A stretch of 7,728 bases of DNA from Candidatus Heimdallarchaeota archaeon AB_125 (GCA_001940755.1 MEHH01000124.1:1-7728), one strand, 5' to 3'. Positions 1 through 6,267 are shown, numbered from the stretch's first letter. Made by a program: numbers and translations. The notes: generated from the letters alone by a model not told the origin.

Positions 1-534
1 TTCAGTATAGGAAAGTTTTCCTTAGCCAAATTCATCAGATTTTTTGCCAATAATCCTATTCATACTCTAATTGAGTTTGTAATTCTAGCTGGAGTTAGTG
101 TTTACTTAGGTTCTAGAAGTCAGATATTAGTAGTTGGTAACTTTGTTGTTAACCTTGAAGTACCAATTTGGATAGCATATATTAGTCTAATTGGAAGTTG
201 GATATTTGTTGGAGGGATATCAGAATTATTAGCGAGATTTGGATACAAGAAAAAGGATCAACCTTTAGCTTTGCTTAACGTAAGCAATTTAATTTTCCTT
301 CCTTCATTTCTACTTGTTCTCGCACTAGCTCTTGCTGGAGTCGCAAGTGGAACAACAGTCATCATCCCACCCATTGTGATGCTAATATTTCATGGAATTT
401 TCCAAATTTGGAGTTTCTTAGTTATAATAACAGCTTTAGGAGAAATCAAGAAACTTTCTATAGATAAATCTGCATTGATTGCAATGTTAGTCAGTTATAC
501 TCAGATATTTGCATTGATTTTCATTTTATTGTAA
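1..534 (+). CDS. Yip1-like multi-pass membrane protein, 5' end missing
   Basis: The frame is open from base 1 to a TAA at 532-534, giving 177 visible residues; the true start lies upstream. About five hydrophobic segments are visible, near residues 19-37, 57-77, 91-115, 119-146 and 158-177. A basic loop (GYKKKDQ, 81-87) follows segment 2. The layout, with a Trp-containing segment (FQIWSFLVI) followed by a short polar stretch (GEIKKLSIDKSA) and a last hydrophobic helix, resembles the Yip1/YIPF fold (PF04893). Members of that family are small five-helix membrane proteins; eukaryotic ones act in vesicle traffic, and archaeal roles are unknown. A TTG at 271 could be read as a start, but it falls inside this continuous membrane domain, so I reject it. 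That this is a membrane protein is near certain; the Yip1 assignment rests on pattern only. Confidence 0.6.
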   Translation, partial: FSIGKFSLAKFIRFFANNPIHTLIEFVILAGVSVYLGSRSQILVVGNFVVNLEVPIWIAYISLIGSWIFVGGISELLARFGYKKKDQPLALLNVSNLIFLPSFLLVLALALAGVASGTTVIIPPIVMLIFHGIFQIWSFLVIITALGEIKKLSIDKSALIAMLVSYTQIFALIFILL

Positions 535-574
535 AACGCTATAATCTTTCATTAGAAAATGCAAGAAACCATTC

Positions 575-597
575 CTACAGAAATGTGTAGTTTTTAG
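575..597 (+). terminator. Weak stem-loop with T-tract after the Yip1-like gene
   Basis: CTACA (575-579) can pair with TGTAG (586-590) around a six-base loop, and TTTTT follows at 591-595. Archaeal termination depends mainly on the T-tract, so the short stem adds little. The position, about 40 bases after the stop and before the next promoter, fits. Confidence 0.35.
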
Positions 598-622
598 TTA
601 CAGATTGCTATAAGCTCATCTA

Positions 623-630
623 CTTTTATG
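623..630 (+). promoter_or_regulatory. TATA-like box for the first acidic surface protein
   Basis: CTTTTATG lies 44-51 bases before the ATG at 674, which would put transcription start near 650. CTATAAG at 608-614 is an alternative. A small perfect palindrome, AGTTG-TT-CAACT (643-654), sits about where transcription would begin. All of this is by eye. Confidence 0.3.
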
Positions 631-660
631 ATGATTTCGAATAGTTGTTCAACTCAAAAA

Positions 661-665
661 AGGTG
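661..665 (+). promoter_or_regulatory. Shine-Dalgarno site AGGTG
   Basis: AGGTG is complementary to the CACCT of the archaeal 16S rRNA 3' end. It is eight bases from the ATG at 674 and supports that start. Confidence 0.6.
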
Positions 666-673
666 TTCAAAAA

Positions 674-1702
674 ATGAAAACACAAACAAAAACTCAAAAA
701 CTAATCTTAGGTGGTTTTTTAGCCTTGCTAGTCATTTCATCTTTCGTTTATCTGCCTATTTCTGCTGATAGTCATGATGATGATGAAGATGATGATGGCG
801 TAGATGATTCATATGAAGAGGAAAATGAAAGAGAAGTAGAAATAGAAGTTCAAGAGAAAGAAGTACAGATAAAATCTTCTCTGGAGAATGAAGATGGTTT
901 TGAAAATGAATTTGAAGTTAATGTTCATGCTGAAGACGATGGATTAAAGTTTAAACTAGAATTTGAAGAAGAAAACGAAACTTTAGAAACAGAAATCGAA
1001 TTTGAGGTTTTCTTATCACAAATAATTGAATATAGAGATCTTGATGCAGATGGAATGTACAATGAATCTATTGATGAAACAGTTCAAGTCTATCAATTAG
1101 AAAATTTCAATCCTATTGAATATACTGTTGAAACTGTAAACAATGAGACTGTTCATTCTCTATTCGTAGAAACTGCTGATGAAGTATTCTCTGCAACATT
1201 ATATGTTTCTGGTGAATTTGCAGATATTGATGGTATTGTTATAACTCCAACTCAGGTCAAAATAGACATTGGTATCCATAATTTCAACTATACTGAGGAC
1301 GATTCTGTTCTAGCTCTTAAAGTTAAACTAGAATCTGAACTAGAAGTAGATTATGAAGAAGATGATGAAACTGATGATGAAATCGAAGGACGTTCAGATG
1401 ATGAATATGAAATCGATGTAAATCTTGGTGAATATGCAGCTTTCTTTTCATGGATAGAAACAGCAATAATAGATGGTGTAGAACAAGAAGTTAAAGCAAC
1501 ACCTTTAGAAATCGATAGCGAAGAAACAAAGTTGTACCTAAACTATCCTAGAGGTAGTGAAATCATTCATGATCCAAAATTAGGAATCGCAGATTTGTTA
1601 CCAAGTACTGCAGGAACTACAGGTTTAGTGTTCATAGCTGCAGTAGCTCTATTGACCATTCCTGGATTAGCTCTACTCTTCAGAAAGAAAAACAGGAAGT
1701 AA
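674..1702 (+). CDS. Acidic secreted surface protein with C-terminal anchor (paralogue 1)
   Basis: This 342-residue protein is not a family I can name. A signal peptide spans about residues 1-31 (basic start, hydrophobic core 11-27, likely cut after PISA). A DDDEDDDGVDD cluster (35-45) resembles a thrombospondin type 3 calcium loop. A second EF-like loop has Asp122, Asp124, Asp126 and Gly127. About 88 residues (roughly a quarter) are Asp or Glu, with a second acidic block at 222-248. Four N-x-S/T sites (Asn101, 130, 157, 205) could be glycosylated. The C-terminal part holds FFSW (257-260) and YPRGSEIIHDPKLGI (291-305), both conserved in the next gene. The protein ends with LPSTAG (309-314), a membrane helix (about 316-336) and an RKKNRK tail, so the bulk should lie outside the cell. 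It probably binds calcium or other cations; ligand and role are unknown. Confidence 0.85.
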   Translation: MKTQTKTQKLILGGFLALLVISSFVYLPISADSHDDDEDDDGVDDSYEEENEREVEIEVQEKEVQIKSSLENEDGFENEFEVNVHAEDDGLKFKLEFEEENETLETEIEFEVFLSQIIEYRDLDADGMYNESIDETVQVYQLENFNPIEYTVETVNNETVHSLFVETADEVFSATLYVSGEFADIDGIVITPTQVKIDIGIHNFNYTEDDSVLALKVKLESELEVDYEEDDETDDEIEGRSDDEYEIDVNLGEYAAFFSWIETAIIDGVEQEVKATPLEIDSEETKLYLNYPRGSEIIHDPKLGIADLLPSTAGTTGLVFIAAVALLTIPGLALLFRKKNRK

Positions 1703-1724
1703 AATTCCTGTCTATTATTTTTTC
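1692..1724 (+). terminator. Stem-loop plus T-tract overlapping the stop codon
   Basis: ACAGGAA (1692-1698) pairs perfectly with TTCCTGT (1705-1711) around a six-base loop that contains the TAA stop. A T-rich run (1713-1723) follows. This has the form of a terminator, and it suggests the two acidic-protein genes are not simply one transcript. Confidence 0.55.
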
Positions 1725-1761
1725 TAACTTTTGGTTAAATGAGAGTTAGTAAAAATAATAG
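1712..1761. repeat. 18-bp near-perfect inverted repeat between the acidic paralogues
   Basis: The left arm CTATTATTTTTTCTAACT (1712-1729) matches the reverse complement of the right arm AGTTAGTAAAAATAATAG (1744-1761) at 17 of 18 positions, with a 14-base spacer. It overlaps the T-tract of the preceding terminator. It could form a long RNA hairpin ending or processing the transcript, or be a protein site. It lies upstream of the likely TATA box of the next gene. Confidence 0.6.
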
Positions 1762-1790
1762 TACAAAACTACAAAAAAATATAAGTGAAA

Positions 1791-1799
1791 CTATAAATG
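1791..1799 (+). promoter_or_regulatory. TATA-like box for the second acidic surface protein
   Basis: CTATAAATG lies 41-49 bases before the ATG at 1840, the same spacing as other candidate boxes in this window. AAATATAAG at 1778-1786 is an alternative. Confidence 0.35.
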
Positions 1800-1830
1800 A
1801 AAATAAATTATAGTAAAAGCAACAGAATGG

Positions 1831-2907
1831 ATGCATAAAATGAAATCAAAGATTATTCACAAAAGAAAACTAGTTCTTGGTGGTTTACTAGTTTTTCTAA
1901 TGTTTTCAACATTTCTTTATCTACCAGCTCAAGCTAGTGACGATGAGGAAGATGATGAGGATGATGATGGAGTTGAAGACGATATTGAAGATGAAAACAG
2001 AAGAGAGATTTCTGTAGAGTATGATGATTATGAAGCAAAAATTCAATCAGAATTATCTTCGAATGGTGTTGAGAACAGTTTTACAGCTGAAATGAAATCT
2101 ACTTCTGAAGGACTAGAATATATTCTTGAGTTCGAAAAGGAAATAGATTCAAACGAAACAGAGATTGAATTTGAGATAACTCTTTCGAAGATTATTGAGT
2201 TTATCGATGAAAATGACAATGGAACATATGAACCTCTGATTGATACTGTAGCAAGCGAATATGAAATAAATAGCTACAATCCAATCGAATATTCAGCTGA
2301 AGTAATAAACAATAACACAATTCACATCTTTTCTGTTGAAACATCAGATGGTATATTCTCCTCAACAATGTATGTCTCAGAAGAATTTGCAATTATTAAT
2401 GATACTTTGATTACTCCTACAGAGCTTAAATTTGACATTATAATTAACAATTACACATTCACAGAAGTCGACTCATATCTAGCTTTGAAAATCGAAATTG
2501 AATCAGAATTGGAAATTGATTATGAAGAAGATGAGGAAACAGAGGATGAGAAAGATGGAAGAACCTCTGATGAACAAGAGATAGAGATTGACTATGGTAA
2601 TTACACAGGTTTCTTCTCTTGGTTAAAAACAGCAACCATTGATGATATCGAGTATGCAATAAATGCAACTCAAATAGAAACAGTTTCAGAAAAGGGAATT
2701 ATGTATCTAAGCTATCCACATGGAAATGAAATTTATCACGATCCAAAAGTAGGAATTGAAGGCTTAATAAGAGGATGGGCTGATCCTACAGGAACAGGTT
2801 TCTGGGTAAATTTACCCAATCTATCTCAAAACGAACTCTTGATCGTTTCAGCAATATCTTTTCTTGTGATAATAAGTTTAGTTATGGTTTTTAGAAGAAA
2901 ACAATAA
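1831..2907 (+). CDS. Acidic secreted surface protein with C-terminal anchor (paralogue 2)
   Basis: Counted from the ATG at 1831 the protein has 358 residues. The in-frame ATG at 1840 (Met4) aligns better with the paralogue's start (MK followed by KLxLGG), so the real product may be 355 residues; neither has a clear Shine-Dalgarno site. The protein matches the preceding gene along its whole length: a signal peptide to about residue 35 (LPAQA), the Asp/Glu cluster DDEDDDGVEDD (41-51), an EF-like loop (Asp126, Asn128, Asn130, Gly131), an acidic block (222-243), FFSW (261-264) and YPHGNEIYHDPKVGI (295-309). It differs at the C terminus: an extra Gly/Trp/Pro-rich linker (about 314-333), no LPxTA-like motif, then a membrane helix (335-354) and an RRKQ tail. 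Sites for N-glycosylation are frequent (Asn108, 161, 207, 257, 278). A tandem duplicate exported to the surface is clear; its function is not. Confidence 0.84.
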   Translation: MHKMKSKIIHKRKLVLGGLLVFLMFSTFLYLPAQASDDEEDDEDDDGVEDDIEDENRREISVEYDDYEAKIQSELSSNGVENSFTAEMKSTSEGLEYILEFEKEIDSNETEIEFEITLSKIIEFIDENDNGTYEPLIDTVASEYEINSYNPIEYSAEVINNNTIHIFSVETSDGIFSSTMYVSEEFAIINDTLITPTELKFDIIINNYTFTEVDSYLALKIEIESELEIDYEEDEETEDEKDGRTSDEQEIEIDYGNYTGFFSWLKTATIDDIEYAINATQIETVSEKGIMYLSYPHGNEIYHDPKVGIEGLIRGWADPTGTGFWVNLPNLSQNELLIVSAISFLVIISLVMVFRRKQ

Positions 2908-2913
2908 AATAAG

Positions 2914-2962
2914 GAGTGAGAGTTAGCCATTCTCTCATTCATCTCTTCTTTCTATTCTTTTT
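2914..2962. terminator. Bidirectional hairpin between convergent genes
   Basis: GAGTGAGAG (2914-2922) pairs with CTCTCATTC (2932-2940), nine pairs including one G-U, around a nine-base loop. A pyrimidine/T-rich run (2941-2962) follows on the plus strand. Read on the minus strand the same hairpin is followed by CTTATTTTATTG, so it could end both this gene pair and the convergent methyltransferase-like gene. Confidence 0.6.
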
Positions 2963-3767
2963 TACAACAAATATTCAAAATTGTGTGAGAGTGACCATCT
3001 TTTGTAGGATATTCTTTCCACAAGTGAGTAGTTTTTTTGGTAATAACAAGTCCTGTAGATTCTATATGTTCCTCTAAAGATTTCAACCAGAACAGAGAGC
3101 GTTTACACTCTTCTCCTTCTGGAAAACGTTCAACTGGAGTAGAGATAATTAATTGACCTGATTTGTTCAGCATTTTTTCAAGAACCTGCAAAGTAATTTT
3201 AACTGAATCATCATTCAATTTTTGCATAATTTCAAAAAACGCTTGAGAATTCTTATTGAATCTGGGACAGAATCTAGTGAATAAAGGCATTAAGTAATAA
3301 TCCATAATCCCTAAATGTGAAACAAGATCATACCTATCTCCATCATATTTGATTTCAGGTAATTCTAAATCTGCTAATGCTTCAAGTAATTTCTTTTCCG
3401 AAAATTCTCCTTGCTCAAATTTCTCAAATACTTCACAGATTTGGTTTACATATCCCAGTGTGTTATCAAAGAGTTGAACTTCAACATCCTTGAATTCATA
3501 AACATAGTTAAGATGAAGCCTTGCTCTTTTCAAAGCTTCTTGATTGATATCTAGTAGAGTGATATTAGTCACACGATTCAATATTTTATCATCGAATTCA
3601 GGAATCCTATTTGTAACGCCAATAAAAGCCCAGTGATTAGTTCTCATTGGAAGACAAGACAAAATAAACTCTCTGACATTATCGTAATGAAAATCCCATT
3701 CTGTTTTGTACAAAGAATAACTTTTTTCGTACTCATCCATCCATTCTTTGTTTATTTCTTCTTGCAT
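2952..3767 (-). CDS. Class I SAM-methyltransferase-like protein with altered glycine loop
   Basis: This is a 271-residue soluble protein. The middle looks like a Rossmann-type methyltransferase core. There is a first strand with HWAFIG (45-50), a second strand ending in an acidic residue (ITLLDINQEALKRAR, 69-83; Asp73 would hold the ribose of SAM), YDLVSHLGIMD (146-156) as the motif IV region, and KSGQLIISTPVERFP (202-216) as the post-motif strand. The usual GxGxG loop after strand 1 is replaced by GVTNRIPEFDD (50-60), so SAM binding may be altered or lost. An insertion of about 40 mostly acidic and lysine residues (110-145) sits before motif IV. The C terminus has HSH (259-261) and CC (267-268), possible metal ligands. 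GAGGAC lies just upstream of the start on the minus strand. The gene diverges from the phosphatase gene; substrate unknown. Confidence 0.65.
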   Translation of the reverse strand: MQEEINKEWMDEYEKSYSLYKTEWDFHYDNVREFILSCLPMRTNHWAFIGVTNRIPEFDDKILNRVTNITLLDINQEALKRARLHLNYVYEFKDVEVQLFDNTLGYVNQICEVFEKFEQGEFSEKKLLEALADLELPEIKYDGDRYDLVSHLGIMDYYLMPLFTRFCPRFNKNSQAFFEIMQKLNDDSVKITLQVLEKMLNKSGQLIISTPVERFPEGEECKRSLFWLKSLEEHIESTGLVITKKTTHLWKEYPTKDGHSHTILNICCKKE

Positions 3768-3772
3768 TAAGT

Positions 3773-3776
3773 CCTC
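3773..3776 (-). promoter_or_regulatory. Shine-Dalgarno site GAGG for the methyltransferase-like gene
   Basis: On the minus strand GAGG precedes the ATG (3767-3765) by five bases, supporting this start. Confidence 0.45.
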
Positions 3777-3794
3777 ATAAAATCGGTATTTTAA

Positions 3795-3841
3795 GAGTTT
3801 TATGCATTTAGTTTCAATTAAATACCTTGAGTAAAACTCAA
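3795..3841. promoter_or_regulatory. Divergent promoter region with a small palindrome
   Basis: Two genes leave this 111-base gap in opposite directions. AATTAAATACC (3817-3827) is a TATA-like box about 52-62 bases before the phosphatase start. On the minus strand GCATAAAACTC (3805-3795) or TATTTAATT (3824-3816) could serve the methyltransferase-like gene. A perfect palindrome, TTGAGT-AAA-ACTCAA (3827-3841), lies beside the plus-strand box, where a regulator could act on it. Box choice is uncertain. Confidence 0.3.
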
Positions 3842-3878
3842 TAATTCCCTTTTTTCATATTACAAAAGAAGTGTTAAC

Positions 3879-4484
3879 ATGGATATCTACATTATCAGAC
3901 ACGGAGAAACAGCGTTCAATGTTGGGGAAGAAAGGATTAGAGGAAGAAAAAATGTTCCACTCTCTGATTTAGGAATACATCATGCTGAAGAAGCAGGGGA
4001 GAAACTTAAGGAAAAACCAATAGAAAAGATCTACCACAGTAAACTATCTAGAACAAAAGTAACCGCAGAAAAAATTCTTCAACACCAAAAGAAAGCTGAA
4101 ATCATAGAGGAACCATTTTTATTAGACATATCATTTGGTGAGTGGGAAGGGAAAACGGGTAATGAAGTCTTTATTGATGATTTGAAAAAACAATGGATGA
4201 ACAATCCTAATGATGTTCTAATACCAGGAGGAGAAACGTTCTACCAAGTATTAGATAGACTCCACAGATTATTTTTGAGGTTAAGAAAGCAGAAGGAGAA
4301 AATTGTAGCTCTTGTTACACATGGTGCTGTTATCAATTTGATTTTCGTTTATTTAACTGAAACACATCCTTCTCATTATTGGGATTTTTATGTTAAACCA
4401 TGTTCAATAAGTCACATAAAACTAAATGAAAATGGAAAAATTTCCATTGTAAAACTCAATGACACAAATCATCTTAGCGAATAA
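3879..4484 (+). CDS. Histidine phosphatase (phosphoglycerate mutase-like superfamily)
   Basis: This is a 201-residue cytoplasmic enzyme with the full active site of the histidine phosphatase superfamily. RHGET (7-11) carries the phospho-accepting His8, Arg7 and nearby Asn14. Arg21 lies in a loop before PLSDLG (27-32), which is typical of the family. SKLSRTKVTAE (54-64) supplies the second phosphate-binding Arg58. FGEWEG (86-91) holds the acid Glu88, and VTHGAVI (146-152) holds the second catalytic His148. The length and the FGEWEG motif fit small-molecule phosphatases such as the CobC and broad-specificity (PhoE-like) types rather than glycolytic mutases. No cobalamin genes are nearby, so I do not call CobC. 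The Shine-Dalgarno site is weak (AAGTG, eight bases or fewer from the ATG). No T-tract follows, so some read-through into the next gene is possible. Confidence 0.92.
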   Translation: MDIYIIRHGETAFNVGEERIRGRKNVPLSDLGIHHAEEAGEKLKEKPIEKIYHSKLSRTKVTAEKILQHQKKAEIIEEPFLLDISFGEWEGKTGNEVFIDDLKKQWMNNPNDVLIPGGETFYQVLDRLHRLFLRLRKQKEKIVALVTHGAVINLIFVYLTETHPSHYWDFYVKPCSISHIKLNENGKISIVKLNDTNHLSE

Positions 4485-4512
4485 TCTAGAAGAAAACCAC
4501 TGTATTCTGAAA

Positions 4513-4523
4513 GTATTAAATAC
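4513..4523 (+). promoter_or_regulatory. TATA-like box for the first zinc-ribbon solenoid gene
   Basis: GTATTAAATAC is an 11-base palindrome and a good TATA-type box, 38-48 bases before the ATG at 4561. It suggests the gene has its own promoter although the phosphatase gene ends only 76 bases upstream. Confidence 0.4.
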
Positions 4524-4550
4524 GTGTAAATGCTATTGTTGTTTTGAGAT

Positions 4551-4555
4551 GTGAT
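4551..4555 (+). promoter_or_regulatory. Shine-Dalgarno site GTGAT
   Basis: GTGAT pairs with ATCAC of the archaeal 16S rRNA tail and stands five bases from the ATG at 4561. The paralogue at 7446 on the minus strand has the same site at the same distance. Confidence 0.5.
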
Positions 4556-4560
4556 ATAAA

Positions 4561-5763
4561 ATGGAAAAAAGTTTTTGTATACATTGTGGAAATAAAATGG
4601 AAGAAGGATTTGATTTTTGCAACAACTGCGGAAAACCCAGTTCCAAAGAAGTGATAGAAACAAAAAAGGCTACACAACAACAAGCACCAAAATCCTCAAT
4701 TTATCAGAAGTATAGAGCCAGTCCAAAAACAAGAATCTATTCAGGAATCATTATTGCTCTTATAGTTACACCTATAGTGATTCTGAGTATTATTACGTCA
4801 ATTCATGTAGATTTGGGAACACTAGAATTTGAGGTTGATTCTTTCGCGGAACTTAATATGGATTTGATAATAGATAATTCGGTTGGAATTACTGAAATTT
4901 ACTATGATTCTACTATAACAAACCTCTTTGAAGCAACTCTAAATGTTAGAGGAAAACCAGGTGCAGATATATCTAATGCAGTCAATTTTCAACAAGTAAA
5001 CGATACGGGTAAAATAATTGTTTCTTTCGATTCAGGAGATTACAACAGTTGGAATTGGAAATCATTAAGATACAATATTGTAATAAGAATCCATACATCA
5101 GCTTTAGTTGATTTTGATATAGAAGGTTCTACAGGAACTGTATTGCTAGATTTAGAAGGATATGATGATTTAGTTTTGAAAGATGTTCAATTAACAGTTT
5201 CAACTGGAAAAATTCAATTCTACTCAGGAGCTAGTGTAGGAACTAATATGGGTGATGTTAGGTTACAAGCCTCAACCGGAACTATCTTGTATGATTCTGT
5301 AAATGCAATAAACACAACAATGACAGATTTTTGGGTTTATTCATCAACTGGTTCACAGGATATTTATTTTGGAGAAAGAACAACTATTGATGACATTAGT
5401 GCTACTTTCACTGCATCCACCGGCAACATAGAAATCCACATTAATGAAATGTTATACATCTACAACTTCACTTGGGATATAGAAGTAACAACAGGTAGAG
5501 TAGATGTATATATCGATCAAACGATTGTTTCAGAAAATATAACTGTTGATTTTGACATTCTGGCTTCTACAGGTACAATTGAAATTAATTATGAGATTGA
5601 CACAGATATAGGTATTAGAATAATTACTGCAACTAGTACAGGTAGTATTAATATACCAGGTTCTGGAACTATCTATGAAACTGAAGGTTATTCGACAGAT
5701 AGTAATAAGTATAATTTTAACCTTGAAACATCAACAGGTAACATTAGAGTTTTCGAACTCTAA
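4561..5763 (+). CDS. Zinc ribbon + membrane segment + STG-repeat beta-solenoid protein
   Basis: The protein has 400 residues. An N-terminal zinc ribbon has Cys6-x2-Cys9 and Cys20-x2-Cys23, followed by a Lys/Gln-rich linker (30-58). A single membrane helix (about 59-80) is preceded by basic residues, so the ribbon should face the cytoplasm and the rest the outside. Residues 84-180 form a conserved beta-rich region (NVRGKPGADISNAVNF, 128-143; IIVSFDSG, 152-159; a Trp pair 164-166). Residues 182-400 are a ladder of (S/T)TG turns at 190, 214, 238, 262, 286, 310, 336, 359 and 391: five intervals of exactly 24, then 26, 23 and 32. Such ladders are typical of DUF4097-type (PF13349) putative adhesin beta-solenoids. 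I infer a surface protein that might link outside contact to an internal zinc ribbon. A paralogue lies at 6268-7446 on the minus strand. Ligand unknown. Confidence 0.85.
   Translation: MEKSFCIHCGNKMEEGFDFCNNCGKPSSKEVIETKKATQQQAPKSSIYQKYRASPKTRIYSGIIIALIVTPIVILSIITSIHVDLGTLEFEVDSFAELNMDLIIDNSVGITEIYYDSTITNLFEATLNVRGKPGADISNAVNFQQVNDTGKIIVSFDSGDYNSWNWKSLRYNIVIRIHTSALVDFDIEGSTGTVLLDLEGYDDLVLKDVQLTVSTGKIQFYSGASVGTNMGDVRLQASTGTILYDSVNAINTTMTDFWVYSSTGSQDIYFGERTTIDDISATFTASTGNIEIHINEMLYIYNFTWDIEVTTGRVDVYIDQTIVSENITVDFDILASTGTIEINYEIDTDIGIRIITATSTGSINIPGSGTIYETEGYSTDSNKYNFNLETSTGNIRVFEL
5128..5739 (+). repeat. 24-residue protein repeat ladder, nine STG rungs
   Basis: Nine rungs with the turn motif S/T-T-G, usually followed by a residue and then I/V, as in STGTI or STGNI. 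Five consecutive intervals are exactly 24 residues (72 bases). DNA copies of the turn use different codons (tct-aca-gga, tca-act-gga, tcc-acc-ggc and others), so the units are old rather than freshly copied. Confidence 0.85.
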
Positions 5764-5765
5764 CT

Positions 5766-5780
5766 TCTTCTTTTATATAC
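5766..5780 (+). promoter_or_regulatory. Pyrimidine/T-rich gene end overlapping TATA box of the C_GCAxxG gene
   Basis: CTTCTTTTATATAC begins just after the TAA at 5761-5763. The T-rich part may end the upstream transcript. TTTTATATAC (5771-5780) lies 44-53 bases before the ATG at 5824 and fits a TATA box. No good Shine-Dalgarno site precedes that ATG (only TTTGAT). Confidence 0.4.
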
Positions 5781-5823
5781 AATCAGAAATTTTTAATGTA
5801 GCTTTAGCTGAAAATAGTTTGAT

Positions 5824-6255
5824 ATGTCTGATATTATAAATGAAGCAAAAAAATATTGGGAGAATGGTTTCAATTGTTCACAAGCTGCAGCCTGTGGAAT
5901 CTTAGATTATTATGGTTACAAACAACAATCAAATGTTTTGAAAAAGGCGTTATTACCTTTTGGAGGAGGAATTGGAGAAAGATCTATTTGTGGTTCCCTA
6001 ACTGGGGCTCTGGCAGGATTAAGTTCAATACTACATGAAAGAGGAATCGAAAAAGATACTATTTATAAAATGACTAAAAAACTGAAAGAGAGATTCAAGG
6101 AAGAAATTGGAACTCTCTACTGTAAGGAGATATTACTTGAATTTACTTTACCAGATGGTTCAATCGAATTTAACACCCCTGGTAGAAGAAAAACTTGTGA
6201 TAATACAGTATTTCAAGCTGTATCAATTGTAAAAGAAATAATAGATGCTTTGTAG
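5824..6255 (+). CDS. C_GCAxxG_C_C family putative redox-active protein
   Basis: This 143-residue protein has the full signature of the C_GCAxxG_C_C family (PF09719/TIGR01909). There is NCSQA with Cys18 near the N terminus, then PFGGGIGERSICGSLTGAL (45-63) with Cys56 in the CGSLTGA core, then Cys100 in GTLYCKEIL (96-104) and Cys125 in the CDNTV segment (125-129). Cys24 is an extra cysteine. The family is small and widespread in anaerobic bacteria and archaea; a redox or metal-linked role has been proposed because of its conserved cysteines, but the function is not established. The protein is soluble, with no signal peptide. It lies 60 bases after the solenoid gene in the same direction and converges with the second solenoid gene only 12 bases away. 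Its promoter appears to be its own. Confidence 0.9.
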   Translation: MSDIINEAKKYWENGFNCSQAAACGILDYYGYKQQSNVLKKALLPFGGGIGERSICGSLTGALAGLSSILHERGIEKDTIYKMTKKLKERFKEEIGTLYCKEILLEFTLPDGSIEFNTPGRRKTCDNTVFQAVSIVKEIIDAL

Positions 6256-6266
6256 CATCTAAAAAA
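6242..6266. terminator. Perfect hairpin at the convergent gene ends
   Basis: TAGATGCT (6242-6249) pairs perfectly with AGCATCTA (6254-6261) around TTGT. The hairpin contains the last codons of the C_GCAxxG gene. On the minus strand it is preceded by a seven-T run and followed by a T-rich stretch, so it fits a terminator for the minus-strand solenoid gene best. On the plus strand it is followed by A residues and would act poorly. Confidence 0.5.
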
Positions 6267-6267
6267 A

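Noticed and set aside
271..534. A separate 87-residue gene starting at TTG 271
   Set aside because: The same frame is open back to base 1 and the TTG falls between membrane segments of one continuous domain, so it is part of a longer truncated gene.
770..810. GAT/GAA run as a microsatellite or frameshift site
   Set aside because: The repeat is a coding run for an Asp/Glu cluster kept in the paralogue, and the frame continues intact.
2201..2668. Two minus-strand open frames (2201-2392 and 2459-2668)
   Set aside because: They lie antisense to the acidic protein gene and are rich in His, Leu, Cys and Arg, as expected from reading GAA/GAT-rich codons backwards; no promoter or Shine-Dalgarno support.
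4469..4663. Minus-strand open frame across the phosphatase end and zinc-ribbon start
   Set aside because: It overlaps a gap with a promoter and the zinc-ribbon coding region on the other strand and has no protein-like pattern.
5856..6038. Plus-strand open frame inside the C_GCAxxG gene
   Set aside because: It is a shifted-frame shadow of a gene with a clear family signature.
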